Below are positions 31,784 to 42,544 of a DNA stretch of 64,000 bases, piece after piece. Every line of letters begins with the position of its first letter. The stretch's first letter is position 1. Below the pieces are notes generated by a model. It did no database searches. It worked only from the letters and a program-made list of their open reading frames with translations, and was not told the DNA's origin. Origin of the DNA: Porpolomopsis calyptriformis (taxonomy: Eukaryota > Basidiomycota > Agaricomycetes > Agaricales > Hygrophoraceae); NCBI GenBank assembly GCA_951640195.1, contig OX621173.1, positions 413,780 through 477,779 of the forward strand. The letters run 5' to 3'. A program made the position numbers and the translations under genes.

Positions 31784-32103
31784 TGCATGAAATGAGCATA
31801 CTTGTTTTGCATGTGTTATTTATTATTTATTATTTATTAGTATTAATTATTATATGCAGATCAAGTATACTCCTTTTGCGCATGTTATTTTACTATTATT
31901 ATCATTATATATTTTGCATATGTTATTTATTATTTATTAGTATTAAGCATGCTCCTTTCACACATGTTATTTTATTATTATTATAATTATATATTATATG
32001 TGAAATGAGCATACTTATTTTGCACATGCTATTTATTTATTATTATTATTACTATTAATTATTATATGCAGAATGAGTATGCTCCTTTCATCCTTTCATG
32101 CAT
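31784..32103. repeat. Second cluster of palindromes separated by (TTA)n-rich spacers
   Basis: Imperfect palindromes at about 31784-31814, 31855-31882, 31998-32027 and 32067-32103, plus a half copy near 31947-31967. Architecture resembles the 6.3-kb family (outer TGCGCA or TGTGCA, centre GTATAC/GCATAC) but the middle arm is AAAAGGA instead of CCATCC. Spacing about 70-140 bp with TATTATTATT runs between. Confidence 0.6.
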
Positions 32104-32106
32104 GTT

Positions 32107-33054
32107 AATTTATTATTATTATTATTATTGTTCAAGTTAATATTGTTAATATTATTATTTACTAACTTGATTTACACTCTCTCCAACAAAATTCCTATAC
32201 TTGCACTACAAATATACACTTCTAGTGCACAAGCTATCTTACAAAGCTGGAATTTCACAGCCCTGACCCTAAATGATTTGTAAAATATGTCTAATAATAG
32301 CTAGGCTGTATAATGGTATAAATGGAGTATTTTAGATATATCTTAAGAATGGGACTACTCATTTTTTTAATTTATGGCTTAAACTAATTGTATTTAAATG
32401 CCCTAATGATCCCCCAAAGAATTTTGAATTAATTTTGTACTAGCATTTTGGTTATTTTGTTAATAATGGGTCCCTGATCATCATTGTTATATCAACACTC
32501 CTATCTCACCTCAGAACTCCAGCTAAAAAGTTTTTTGAAGCTGCAAACAAGGCAGATATATAGTCAGTCTTAATTGGTGGAGGAGCTGTTAAAATGAATG
32601 GTGGACAAGTAACTATGGTTAGATAATTTTTTATAGACTAGTTTTGCAATGATTTTATCAGATGTAGGACCTAGACCTCAATATCATTCAATTTTATGAA
32701 GCACCTCAACCTACACTTTCAGGTGTAGGGTGGATCCTCTCACCTGCATATCACCTAGATCTCATCACAGTCTGTGAAGTTTGACCTTGCAACTTATACC
32801 AATCATCTGTTGCCACAAGTGATAAACTTTACAAAAGTCTATAATAGGGTGTGATATGTATAACTGAATCTGCTCTTGGCAGACAAGATATGAACATACA
32901 CCAAGCAATAGATCAGCAATGAAGGAAAAAAATTTAATAATTTACAAGACATTATGCTCTGTTTAAACAAGATGATTGAAAATGAAAAGACAATACCAAC
33001 CCCTCTGAAGACATCAATTCTCACTAAAGCTGTTCTCTGATAATGTTTTGCAAG
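32107..33054. other. AT-rich region, no gene supported
   Basis: Only short frames. Contains near 32259-32305 a block (CCCTGACCCTAA, AAAATATGTCTAATAAT) also found inverted near 5990-6040, suggesting the end of some old repeat. Confidence 0.4.
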
Positions 33055-33615
33055 TTAGAGGGAGGGGGTTATAAAGATAGTAAGTAGGTTAGAAGTGAGT
33101 ATTTCAATGAAGTAACTAAGATGAGTAAGTAACTAAGGAAGTGAGTAGTAATAAATATATAAGTAAGTAAGTAGCAATTTATAAGTAAGGAAGTGAGTTA
33201 ATAACTAAATAACTAAGTAAGGAAGTAAGTAACTAAGTAACTAAGAAAGTAAGTGAGTAACAAATTTAAGAAAGCTAGTAAGCAAGCAATAATATACTAA
33301 AGTAAGGTAAAGTACAGTAAGTAAGTAAATAAGTTAGCAAGTAAGTTAGTAAAGAAGTAACTAGAAAGTAAGTGGGTGAAGAAGCAAGTGAGTAAAGCTA
33401 GTAAGTGAGTGAGTAACTTATAATAACAAGTGAGTGAGTAACTAATAACAAGAAACTAAGGAAGTGAGTAAAGAAGTAAGTGAAGAAGTAAATGAAGTAA
33501 TTAGGTGAACAAGGAAGTACCTAACTCAATAAAGTAAGTGAGTAAGTAGGGAAGAAGAAGAAGAAGAAGAAAGTAAGTGAAGGAGGGGAGTAAAGGAAGA
33601 GAGGGGAGATATAAG
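33055..33615. repeat. AGTAAG-type degenerate simple-sequence block, copy 2
   Basis: Starts GCAAGTTAGAGGGAGGGGG and follows copy 1 (14555-15130) step by step for about 550 bp, ending in the same GAAGAAGAAGAAG and GGAAGAGAG words before the two diverge. Same orientation as copy 1, 18.5 kb apart. Confidence 0.8.
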
Positions 33616-34661
33616 ATGTGAGATTGAGATAAAATACTATGCTTTCCAGTGTACAAAACTCTGTAATAAAGATTACCAGAGTGTGTAGATAGGTGGTGGT
33701 GGTTGGGAAAGAGGAAGTAGCCTAACATCTGCAAATAAACAAGATCAGTTTTACTTGGGCTAACAGAGATAGATAGGTATCTAGGCAACAATAGGTAGTA
33801 TTCTATCTTCTTCCTCTCATTCTGTTACTACTTCAAAGGATGATTATTATATTATCTACAGATAGTTGATTTCAACCTAGAGAATAGCAAGATTCTATAG
33901 AAACTTCAGAATAGAATCACAAGCTAGACTACACAGGTGCTAGGCTGCAGTACTCGTAGTATAGACTAATAGACAAGTACTTGAACCTAAAGCTCCTAGA
34001 TAAGATAGTGAAGCCCTAGGGGCTAATTCAATAGATAATGTTAAAAGAGGAGGTAAAGATAGTGGTGGGGATAGAGGGCTTAGTATAGGAGGATAGGCTA
34101 TTGGATGTTGGTAATATGAGTATGATGAGTATTGATTTGACAGGTATACTAGGCAAGATGCCCTAACCAGCCCTCATTAGCAAGGCATATACCCTCCTCA
34201 GCTATACCACCTGTGTGTTTCCCCCCAGTTTGATGATGATGCTGATACTAGGAAGAAGCTAATGCCCCTCTGATAGTAGAAAGCAGTGAATCACCCTCAG
34301 CATGTGGGTCTTATCTTCTTTATACCTAGTTAGAAGCAAGGGTAATTATCCAAGAATTCATCCAGAAAAATTGAAATCTATCTGAAAGCCTGCTTATAGG
34401 TCTGGATCTAGAAATAGAGGTTGAGAAAAGGAAAAGGGTATAGTATTTTCTGCATCATGTGCCTTGTGTATGCTTATATGTATGTCTCCTAGGATATGAA
34501 GGGGAAGGGGTGCACTATAGACACCACTCTGGTGGGTATCAGGCTTGTATTCAAGTTATTTGGAGTATAAGTCTAGATGATGGCAATAGTAACTATCCTT
34601 TTTCTTGTAGGTCATGGATAATGGTTATGATAAGCTAGAACTAGAACCTATTCCACATTAG
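33616..34661. other. No gene supported; possible decayed exons
   Basis: Contains scattered protein-like pieces on the plus strand near 34140-34330 (for example FDDDADTRKKLMPL after a CCCCCCAG acceptor-like site) but with many stops. May be upstream exons of the relic at 34662. Confidence 0.3.
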
Positions 34662-34960
34662 GTGAAATTGCTCCTTAAGCTACTTAGTGATAATACAGAT
34701 AACCTTGCAACCCACCTTCTTAATCTATTGGATGCAACAAAAGGATATGATAAGAAAGGCATATGGGTCAATTTGTCACACTTCAATGTAGACATGGTAT
34801 ATCTTTCTGTCAAATATGGGGGTATTGCATCCATCCATTTTTCTAACTAGATCAAGAAGCTGGTAATGGAGTGGAAAAAGTGACAAGAGTTGGCAATTTT
34901 CACTATGTTTGAGGACAACAACAAGTTAGTTTTCATGAAGAGAACATTCAAAGGTATACA
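34662..34960 (+). pseudogene. Relic of an unknown protein-coding gene
   Basis: Plus-strand frame LLKLLSDNTDNLATHLLNLL, GIWVNLSHFNVDMVYLSVKY and, after one stop, IKKLVMEWKK-stop-QELAIF and FEDNNKLVFMKRTFKG. The regular amphipathic pattern and the continuing frame past single stops indicate a former exon. Neighbour of the Ulp1-like relic on the opposite strand. No family recognised. Confidence 0.4.
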
Positions 34961-35156
34961 CCCTCATTGCCAAAGGTGCCATGTACAACTTTCATAAGTA
35001 TATTAAGGAAATGATAAAATGAAGATGAGGTTGCAATGCACAAATAAATAGAATAGCTGAATGAACAAATGCTGAATGAATGCTGAATGCTATCACAGCT
35101 AATAAAGCTACCCCATCTTCAGACAAAAACCAGGTGAATAGGACAGCAAGTGTATA

Positions 35157-36045
35157 TTAAGATTCCTTGCAATCACCAATCCTAAGCTTCCCAGAAACCA
35201 GCTCCATGATCATCATATTCTGAAAATCAGCAACATTAGCCTCTTCTAAAACTGAAGGTATAGCTATACTGTTAACCAGCCACTTGAGATATTGACAGGT
35301 ATACACCCTGCAATCTGTGAATCCTTTTTGTTGTAGCACAGATATATCTGTTTCACAATTCCACCCAGAGAGATTATAATTCACCTTAGTAGTGAGATAA
35401 TCACTGACAGCCTTTTTCAATACTATCAGCATTTAATCAGGAACTCTGTGGCTTGAAAATCTCACCTTAATAATGCCTGCCCAGGTCTTCACATTTCCAT
35501 GTACAGTCATACTATCATAGAACTCCCAGTATCAATCTGTGAAGTTTATCCTCAGCAGCAGCCAGTGGTTTTGGTTTTGGTTTATGGGGATATAAAGTGA
35601 CTTCAAGGTTTCCAACATCTCATTGATGGAGGACAAAGCAGCTGCATAGCATCCATGTTTGACCTTTTAGCTATTCTTGGTAACCTATTAGATTAATAGA
35701 AGGAAGGAAACATTTAGAAAAAGGGCTTACTACCTCTGCAGAGAGCATCCTTGTTGTGCCATCATAATCCTTGTGGTCTAGGTTTGATACCTGAGGCCAG
35801 AAATATGCTGATATTAGTTTTACTCCTTTATCCTTATTTTTAGCCTAATAGAGATTAACATATGAGCCTAGGATAGAGTTATCCAATTTGATGTCTGGGT
35901 TAAGCCTTTGTAGAGCTTTGTAGTTAATGAGGGAGGTGGAGCATGAGCATACCAAGGATGGGTCTGCAAGCAGACATATCCAAGGCATTGTGGAATGCTC
36001 CTCCTTGGAGAACAAGGTATAGATTGGGGTGTCAACAAATTTCAC
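35157..36045 (-). pseudogene. Ulp1/C48-type cysteine protease relic
   Basis: Minus strand, N- to C-terminal: ALQRLNPDIKLDNSILGSYV, the Ulp1 entry motif (family: L.pg.WLnD.vIn.Yl); then a break with a short intron or insertion; YIPINQNQNHWLLLRINFTD with the catalytic His (NHW), followed after one stop by YWEFYDSM (catalytic Asp); and GFTDCRVYTCQYLKWLV around the catalytic Cys (family: nsyDCGvf.c.y), ending MMIMELVSGKLRIG. The Gly after the Cys is Arg here. Three stops break it. Such proteases process SUMO, and are also carried by some large DNA transposons, which is the likelier source in this context. Confidence 0.72.
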
Positions 36046-37213
36046 TAGTTTGTTTGCCTCTTTTACACTAATTTAATCAAATTGTTAGTCTTCAACAAGC
36101 AGAGAAAATGCAATGTCTTACCAGCTGCAATAGTACTACTTGGGCATGCCCCCAACAATATATGGAATTGCTAGGTATAAAGTCTACTCTTTATCTCTAG
36201 GAAGCCTAGGTAGTCTTTTGAAATTTATTGCCACCTGGGCAGATAAACCTGGATACTGGGGGCTTTTAAAGCCCTTTCCCACTCTGTGTTTCAATTAAAA
36301 TTGAAATTGAAATTGAAGTGTGAATAAATATAATATCTCATTACACTCACTTTCCAGGGAGGGTGCAGGCATGCCTTTATCCTTCAGGCACCATATCTCT
36401 TAATGAGTTCCATAAAGTCATTGTGGCCCTCTAGGATATGGGTGCATCCACAGCACATTCACCATAACCATGGGGTGAGGACTTTAGGCAAGTACAAATT
36501 ATGCCTCTTCACTCTCTTGAAGTAGTCTTCTATTGCAGCATGCAACTGAGTGTGGTAGTTGTAGTTATGGTTGTACTAGCCAGGAACATGTGTAGCACTT
36601 GTATACCAATACATGTAGTATATATCAAAGAGTGCAAGCTCAAATGCTGGGAGGCCATCATTATGCAATTCACAGCACATTGTGCCTATCTAGATGAAAT
36701 TATATCCAAAGGTCTATTTAGTGAACTCCCTAACAGGGGTGTTGTCAACTGATTCCAGAGGCTTTCATTATTGGTAAAAACTTCAGCTATTCCTTAATCC
36801 CAGTTTAAGTTGATTCACATACACTAATGGAACCCACACATAAATTCTCACCTCACAAAACAACTCTATGTGAAGCTTTGGGGTTCTTTAGACATGGCTT
36901 CAGTTTCCTAGCAATCCTTATAGGACTAGCCACCAGTTCACTTTACTTCACTTCTTGCAGCCTTTATTTGCCTGTCAATTAAATCAAATTACAACACAAC
37001 TCATGAAACTCACTGTGTAACCCAAAGCCCTTGGGATGACCCACTTATAAGACTGTGAACAAAGTTGCAGAGTTGGTTGTGTATAGTAATATAGAACTAA
37101 CTAGTACATCTTAGTGCATACATTTGCTGAATTCAAAAAAAAGAAATCAAATCATATGAGTCTCTTTTTCCTTAGCACCATTACAACAAACTTTTCATAC
37201 ACAATTAGCTGCA
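36046..37213. other. No gene supported
   Basis: One plus-strand frame (36501-36752, ARNMCSTCIPIHVVYIKECK) could be a relic but has no recognisable domain. Rest is AT-rich with short frames on both strands. Confidence 0.3.
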
Positions 37214-38680
37214 ATGCCCAATACACACTCAGCAACTAGCAACTTTCATAGGGAGGATTACTCTGATAGTAACTCTTCCCAAGGTAACCTGCCCTCTCCA
37301 ATGAATATCTCCCTAACCCAAGGCCACACAACTAATCAACCTTCACCACGCTATACCTCTAAACCCAATGAAGGTGGTTGGAATCTCAATTATTTCCTAA
37401 ACATCTCACCTTCTCCCCAAATTTCCGCATGCAGCATATAGTATGAATAATCAAACAAACATCTCTTTATATCTCTTTATTAATATATCATTACTAACTG
37501 GCATGTAGCCTTTATCCACCAATCACCCTTACCCAAGCTACCTAGCCTTCTTTCAATCTTAATCAAGAGTGCTAATTAGGTGAACAGACCTACAAGTTAG
37601 CTCCATCTCCATCTACCTCCACATCTCAGCTGATCAAACTCATGAAAGACAAGGCTGACTTACACAGGTATATATTGGATCTGATCTGTGGCATAGAAAA
37701 ATGACCTACATTCTGTGGTAGTCTAGAGCCATTGTTAGTAGCATTGGAATAGGTACAAGTTAGAAACAAACTAACACTTGAAAATTTTAAAATACCGGCA
37801 ACAAAGCCACCACCCTAACCCAGCCCATTCCTGCATCTAAACCCACTACCCTAGCCAAACCCACTGCTACTACCAACCCTGCTGCCCTAGCCAAATCCAC
37901 CCCCCCCCCAGCTAAACCTACTACTACTGTCAACCCTACTGCCCCACCCAAATCTACCACCCTAGCCAAACCCATCACTCTAGCCAAATCCACCACCCCT
38001 GCCAAATCCACTGCCCCTGCCAAACCTACCACCCCTGCCAACCCTGCCACCCTAGCCAAGGATACAGCTAATCAACTTGCTGCTGTGATGCATGGCAGTA
38101 TAGCAGAGAACCAGCCTGAGTTCAATTTTGACCTCAGTAACTCAGCAAACATTCCATGTACATCCTACATTCTTTCTTTGATGAACAGTTGTTGATATTA
38201 CACACTCTTTTTAACTAATGCAACTAGCTTGAATAGAGGCAAGCTAACATTACCTCCATTTTAGGATGAAAACTTTGGCATTGAGCTAATACTCATAGCA
38301 TCATCTTCAATCAACAACCATCCATTGCCTGCATCCTCCCCCTCCCAGCATCCACCATCTCAACTCAATATAAAACATGTAGGTGCAGAGAGGAGGAGTT
38401 CATCAAGTGGAGTGACAAAAAAACAGACTTCTAACTATGTGCCTGAGAAGAGGAAGAGGAAGGTTGCTGCAGGTAGCCATGCAGTGAAGCAATGGTGCTA
38501 TAGGTTTGACACATCAAACTGCATCATAGATGCACTACCAGGAAACCCTGGTGAAGACTTTCTCCATTTATCGGAGAACATGGATAAACTGATGTCAGAA
38601 ATGGCATCATCATCTCAAGATGATGATGAAGCACAAGGCAAGGGGTTATCAAAGATAGTAAGAAGAGGAGAGAGAAAATA
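37214..38680 (+). pseudogene. Unknown plus-strand gene with Ala/Pro/Lys/Thr repeats and a basic NLS-like stretch
   Basis: Possible N-terminus MPNTHSATSNFHREDYSDSN (37214). A repeated TTLAKPTATTNPAALAKST-type tract (37795-38060, about 7-residue units) follows, then HGSIAENQPEFNFDLSNSAN, an intron-like gap, and the last exon (38262-38680) with SQHPPSQLNIKHVGAERRSS, PEKRKRKVAAGSHAVKQWCY and DKLMSEMASSSQDDDEAQGK, ending at TAA. PEKRKRK is a plausible nuclear signal. The composition is disordered and nuclear-like. Stops and unclear introns between the pieces suggest decay. Not recognised. Confidence 0.4.
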
Positions 38681-39100
38681 ATTATTATAAGTCCTACTAA
38701 TATGCTGCATGTTTTGGATATTTTTGCCAATATTGTAATGATAGTGGGTTATTTGTGGTATGCAGTAAACCAGGGTGTAGTGTCATACTGTGTGTTTCCT
38801 TGGACTTGACTGCATATGTCCAGTGGGATGTTCCTGAGGGAACTCTATAGTACTGCCTAAGGTATTGTCACCTCAAAAAATGTAACAGATATGGCTATTA
38901 CAGGAGTAGTTATAAGGATGTGATCCTTATTATATAGGATATTCAGCAGGAGGTCTGGGTTATTGCTGGGTTTAGGGGCTACTTTTATAGGGTAAAGTGC
39001 TAAATAAGTAGGATAATATGTGGTAAACTATATAAATGTAACAAGGGGAATTATGGGAAAAGGATCTACATCTAAGGAAAATACCCATTGACAAATGGAT
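38681..39100. other. No gene supported
   Basis: AT-rich sequence with no frame over 70 codons that looks coding. Confidence 0.35.
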
Positions 39101-39200
39101 GGAGGATAAGGAGAATGAGGGTAGAAGGATGTGTAACAAGTCCAAGGTGATCATATCAGACTTGTTACACATCCTTCAACCCTCATTCTCCTCCTCATCC
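39101..39200. repeat. Large hairpin: 42-bp inverted repeat with 16-nt loop
   Basis: Left arm 39101-39142 ends AGAAGGATGTGTAACAAGTC; right arm 39159-39200 starts with its complement GACTTGTTACACATCCTTCA. Only about four mismatches or shifts, mostly at the base of the stem. Same protein-like words appear on both strands only because of the inverted symmetry. Confidence 0.85.
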
Positions 39201-39843
39201 TATAGTATATGCATATATCGGATATGTCTAATATGCACTAATATGACCCCTCCATCCCCTAAGCCCTGTATATTCAACTATACAAATACTAGATGCCTAT
39301 TAAGTCCTTCAAACATGAATACAAACCCTTTGAACACCTCTGATAGCTCCTGAATGTCCTGAACAAGTTTGAGAATCATTGAACTCTCCGAATGCAATCA
39401 AAGCTTTCTGAATGCAAATGAAAGTTTGCATATCAATGGGAAGACACTATACAAAGGCATCGTTTCTCTTCTATTTCTCCCTTTTTATTTGACTTCTTCA
39501 TTCCCATTCACTACATTCCCCTTAGATTATTAGAGAGGCTCCCTTTTATCATATAGACTCAAAGGGATCCTTGTCTTAGAAGATATATATACTGTATGTT
39601 GTAGCTAGTGATCTAACAAGTTAGATATTCATGTAGCTATATAATTGTTCAAGAGTATCAATGGATTGCCTTTCATTCAACATATGCCCTGCCCTTGCTT
39701 TTGCAAAGAAAGTTGGCAGATCTTAGAGATCTGTAGCCCATTCAGTCTTGTACTCTACCTGTGTGGATGTGTTAACATACACAGTTATAATGCACTTGAC
39801 AATGTACCACCAATTTCAGATGTCTTTCATTACTAGTTGAAAC
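39201..39843. other. No gene supported
   Basis: Short frames only. Sequence is unremarkable apart from repeated AATGCAA(A/T)(C/G)AAAG words near 39390-39430. Confidence 0.35.
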
Positions 39844-40250
39844 CTATAAGAAGTCTGGGTTACCAACAAGAGCAGTATTCCTACTACTGGGTAACTCAAA
39901 TTCTCCTACAACACTGAGCTCTCTCAAAACACCTCTCACAGCTGGGGTTAACTTGCTATGAATGTAACTGCACAGTGCTTCTTTATTCCTTACTGTAGTT
40001 GGCTCACTGTAAAGATTTCCAATAGCAAGCTGTGCTCCAAAAGGTAAACCTTGATACTCCATTGCAGAATGGATTGCATGATCAATGTCCAGATGAACAG
40101 ATGCCTATCAGTGGAAAGTATTGAGGTTATTCCTAGGCAGCATGTGAATACTAGTCTTTGCTAAACTCCTAGGTGCTAAAGGATCTGTATGGATACCTAT
40201 ATATAGAAAAGGAAGATCTGGTAGACTTGTTTGCATCATAACCTACAGAT
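39844..40250 (-). pseudogene. Relic of an unknown minus-strand gene
   Basis: The minus strand reads SLPDLPFLYIGIHTDPLAPR, after two stops ASVHLDIDHAIHSAMEYQGL, then PFGAQLAIGNLYSEPTTVRN, KLTPAVRGVLRELSVVGEFE to the TAG-side end at 39844. It is a single consistent frame for about 110 codons with a short interruption, so it was coding. No family recognised. Confidence 0.4.
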
Positions 40251-40309
40251 AAGATAAGGCTGGGACAAGACTGCACAATTGTGGAGATGCATTAGGAAAA
40301 CCTAAATTT

Positions 40310-41106
40310 ACTTGAGGCTACTTGAAGTTACTTAAAGCTTGCTCAATAGCTATTTCAAACAAGTTCAAGCAACATTCTTTCAAGTAAAATTAAACTTAAG
40401 TTGAGTAAAATTAAACTTGAAATAAGTAAAAATTGAACTTAAATTTAGTAGGTCCCTATGCTTGAAACTTTCTTAAGTACTTGAGTACTTGACTTAAGTT
40501 TGTTAAATGAGTAAATTATAATTCTACTTGAGTGTACTTGAGTATACTTGAGTGCATTTGAGTATACTTAAGTGTATATAATTACATAATTACATAATAT
40601 TATATAATCCTACATAATCACTATTTTAATAAATAAAAAAATATTGTACTAAACTAGATTTGGACTCTCACACTCTTAACACTCTTAAATAAAGTACAAA
40701 GTTTATATATATTAACTACTAGACTATTTACTCCTATATAAAAATAATATGGATTCTCTATAAATATGTGTAAGTTTTAGACTTAGTAAATTTCACATTT
40801 TTAGTATAAGTTACTTAAATACTTGAAGTACTTGAAGTATTTGAAGTCACTTGGATTACTTGAAACTACTTCATTTATACTTGAAAAACTTGGAGAATTC
40901 TATATAGATAAGATGATTTTAAGTGGCTTTAAGTAATTTTAAGCAGTTTCAAGTACTTCAAGTAGCTTCAAGTAGCTTTAAGTAGCCTCAAGTACTTCAA
41001 GTATTTAAGTAACTTTATCAAGTACTTCAAGCATTTAAGTAACTTTATCAAGTGCTTCAAGTAGTCTAAGTAACTTTATCAAGTACTTCAATTAGCTTTA
41101 AGTGCT
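40310..41106. repeat. AAGTACTTGA-type palindromic low-complexity block (continues at 41862-41960)
   Basis: Dozens of short words ACTTGAAGTA, AAGTACTTCA and AAGTAGCTTT in both orientations; the basic 10-mer is itself self-complementary, so the block can fold extensively. It is split by the solo LTR at 41107-41856, on whose right side it continues for about 100 bp. A tRNA-like relic (box A TAGTCTAGTAGTTAA and box B-like AGTCCAAATC on the minus strand) lies within it at about 40650-40740. Confidence 0.75.
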
Positions 41107-41856
41107 TGTTAGGACCTGAGCTTGTTTAGGTCTTGAGGCCTAGCTAAGGATGAACTCATTGACAGGGATAACAAATGGATTGAGTATGAAAGCTGTTGTA
41201 ATACTAAGTTCAGGTATGCAGATGAGTAAGTCAAAAACTATGGATACAGGGGTAGCTACTGGTCTTATATAGTAATGGATAATTAGGGGTAGTCACATGT
41301 TACAATGTGTTCTTATTTTCATCTTTATCTTATCGCAACCTTTCTAATCTTATCTTATCCCTCCACTACCTTCCTTTATTGTTCATTGATTAGAGAGGAT
41401 ATCGCCATTGGTTGGCGATAACACCATCTGCAGTTGCGCAGCAGCTGAGTTAGCCATTCCATGGATCACAGTTGAGTCATGGTTTTCAAACTCAGAGTAG
41501 ATAAGTAGCATAGTCAGAGTTTGTAACCCTAGTTTCAATCTCAACAAAGACACCCCCCCTTAGCTTTTAGCTGAGATCTTGGTTCTTTCCATTCAGCACT
41601 CTAAGCCGACCAGGAGACCCCTGCACCTTAACATCACATGTATGTGACTAAGTTAGAATGTCTAGGGTAATCAGTCCTGAGACATGTATAAGACATAGTA
41701 AGCTATCATAAGTCTAAGATGTAGTAAGTCATTATAATACAGATAAGTCTAAGACATGGCAAGTTATTACAAGACAGATAGGTCTAAGATGTAGTAAGAT
41801 GGATAAGTCCTAATAAGGGAAAAGAGTGAAAGTGGATAGAAATAGTAATCCTAACA
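41107..41856 (+). mobile_element. Solo LTR (TGTTAGGACC family), copy 1, with an extra internal block
   Basis: TGTTAGGACCTGAG...TCCTAACA, with inverted 8-bp ends TGTTAGGA, flanked by GTGCT on both sides (41102-41106, 41857-41861). Shares its outer parts, including TCTTATATAGTAATGGA, with 45079-45377. About 340 bp in the middle (41316-41575 core) are absent from the shorter copy and match 3500-3784 in inverse orientation. Confidence 0.88.
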
Positions 41857-41959
41857 GTGCTTCAAGTAGTCTAAGCAACTTCATCAAGTGCTTCAAGTAG
41901 CTTTAAGTACTTCAAGTAACTTCATTACATACTTCAAGTAATGTTAAGTACTTTCATCA

Positions 41960-42544
41960 GCAATCCATGTAACATCTACCATAGATCTACATAGTATCCT
42001 ATAGATACCTGTAGATGCTGTAGATGCTGTAGAAAGGGTTGTGTGTCTGAGGACCTCTCTGTAGTTCCATAAGCCAGCACTGTAGTTTTGTATTATTAAC
42101 TGTGATTCAACATAGTATTACAGAGTTGGGTGATTTCAGTGTAGAACTACACTAGATTACAATGAATTGGTACTCTGGCTTTTGTGGTGATATGAATTGG
42201 AATAATATTTAATTACTCAGCATTACATGCATTGTTCAACATCTACACAACCCAGTTGAAACCTAAAATCAATTGAGTGTCACATTCAGGGCATGGTGAG
42301 CCATCACTTTTGGCCTGCCAAGCTTTATCCTATTGAAAGTTAATTAATTTGTGTGGCTGCAATACAAATATTACTCACATTCTAGCTGCCACCTATTGCT
42401 TGCAGTGCTGATGGAATTTGGTGCCATAGTATTCATAGCATTGAACCCAGTGAATGAGTATCACAGTGAGGGTAAATGCCAACTTATATCTCTCTCTATC
42501 GAATCAGATTGTCTCTTGCACACTAGTTAACTACTCTTCTAATG
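41960..42544. other. No gene supported; possible 3' exons of the DUF6532-like gene
   Basis: On the minus strand a short frame (PHKLINFQ, KAWQAKSDGSPCPECDTQL) near 42240-42360 may be a final exon of the neighbouring decayed gene. Confidence 0.3.

Noticed and set aside
37787..38059. Minus-strand Gly/Val/Ala-rich ORF
   Set aside because: It is the complement of the plus-strand Ala/Pro/Lys/Thr repeat tract, which joins in frame to further protein-like sequence.
40650..40740. A functional tRNA gene
   Set aside because: Box A and box B-like words are present, but the acceptor and anticodon arms do not pair and the sequence is very AT-rich.
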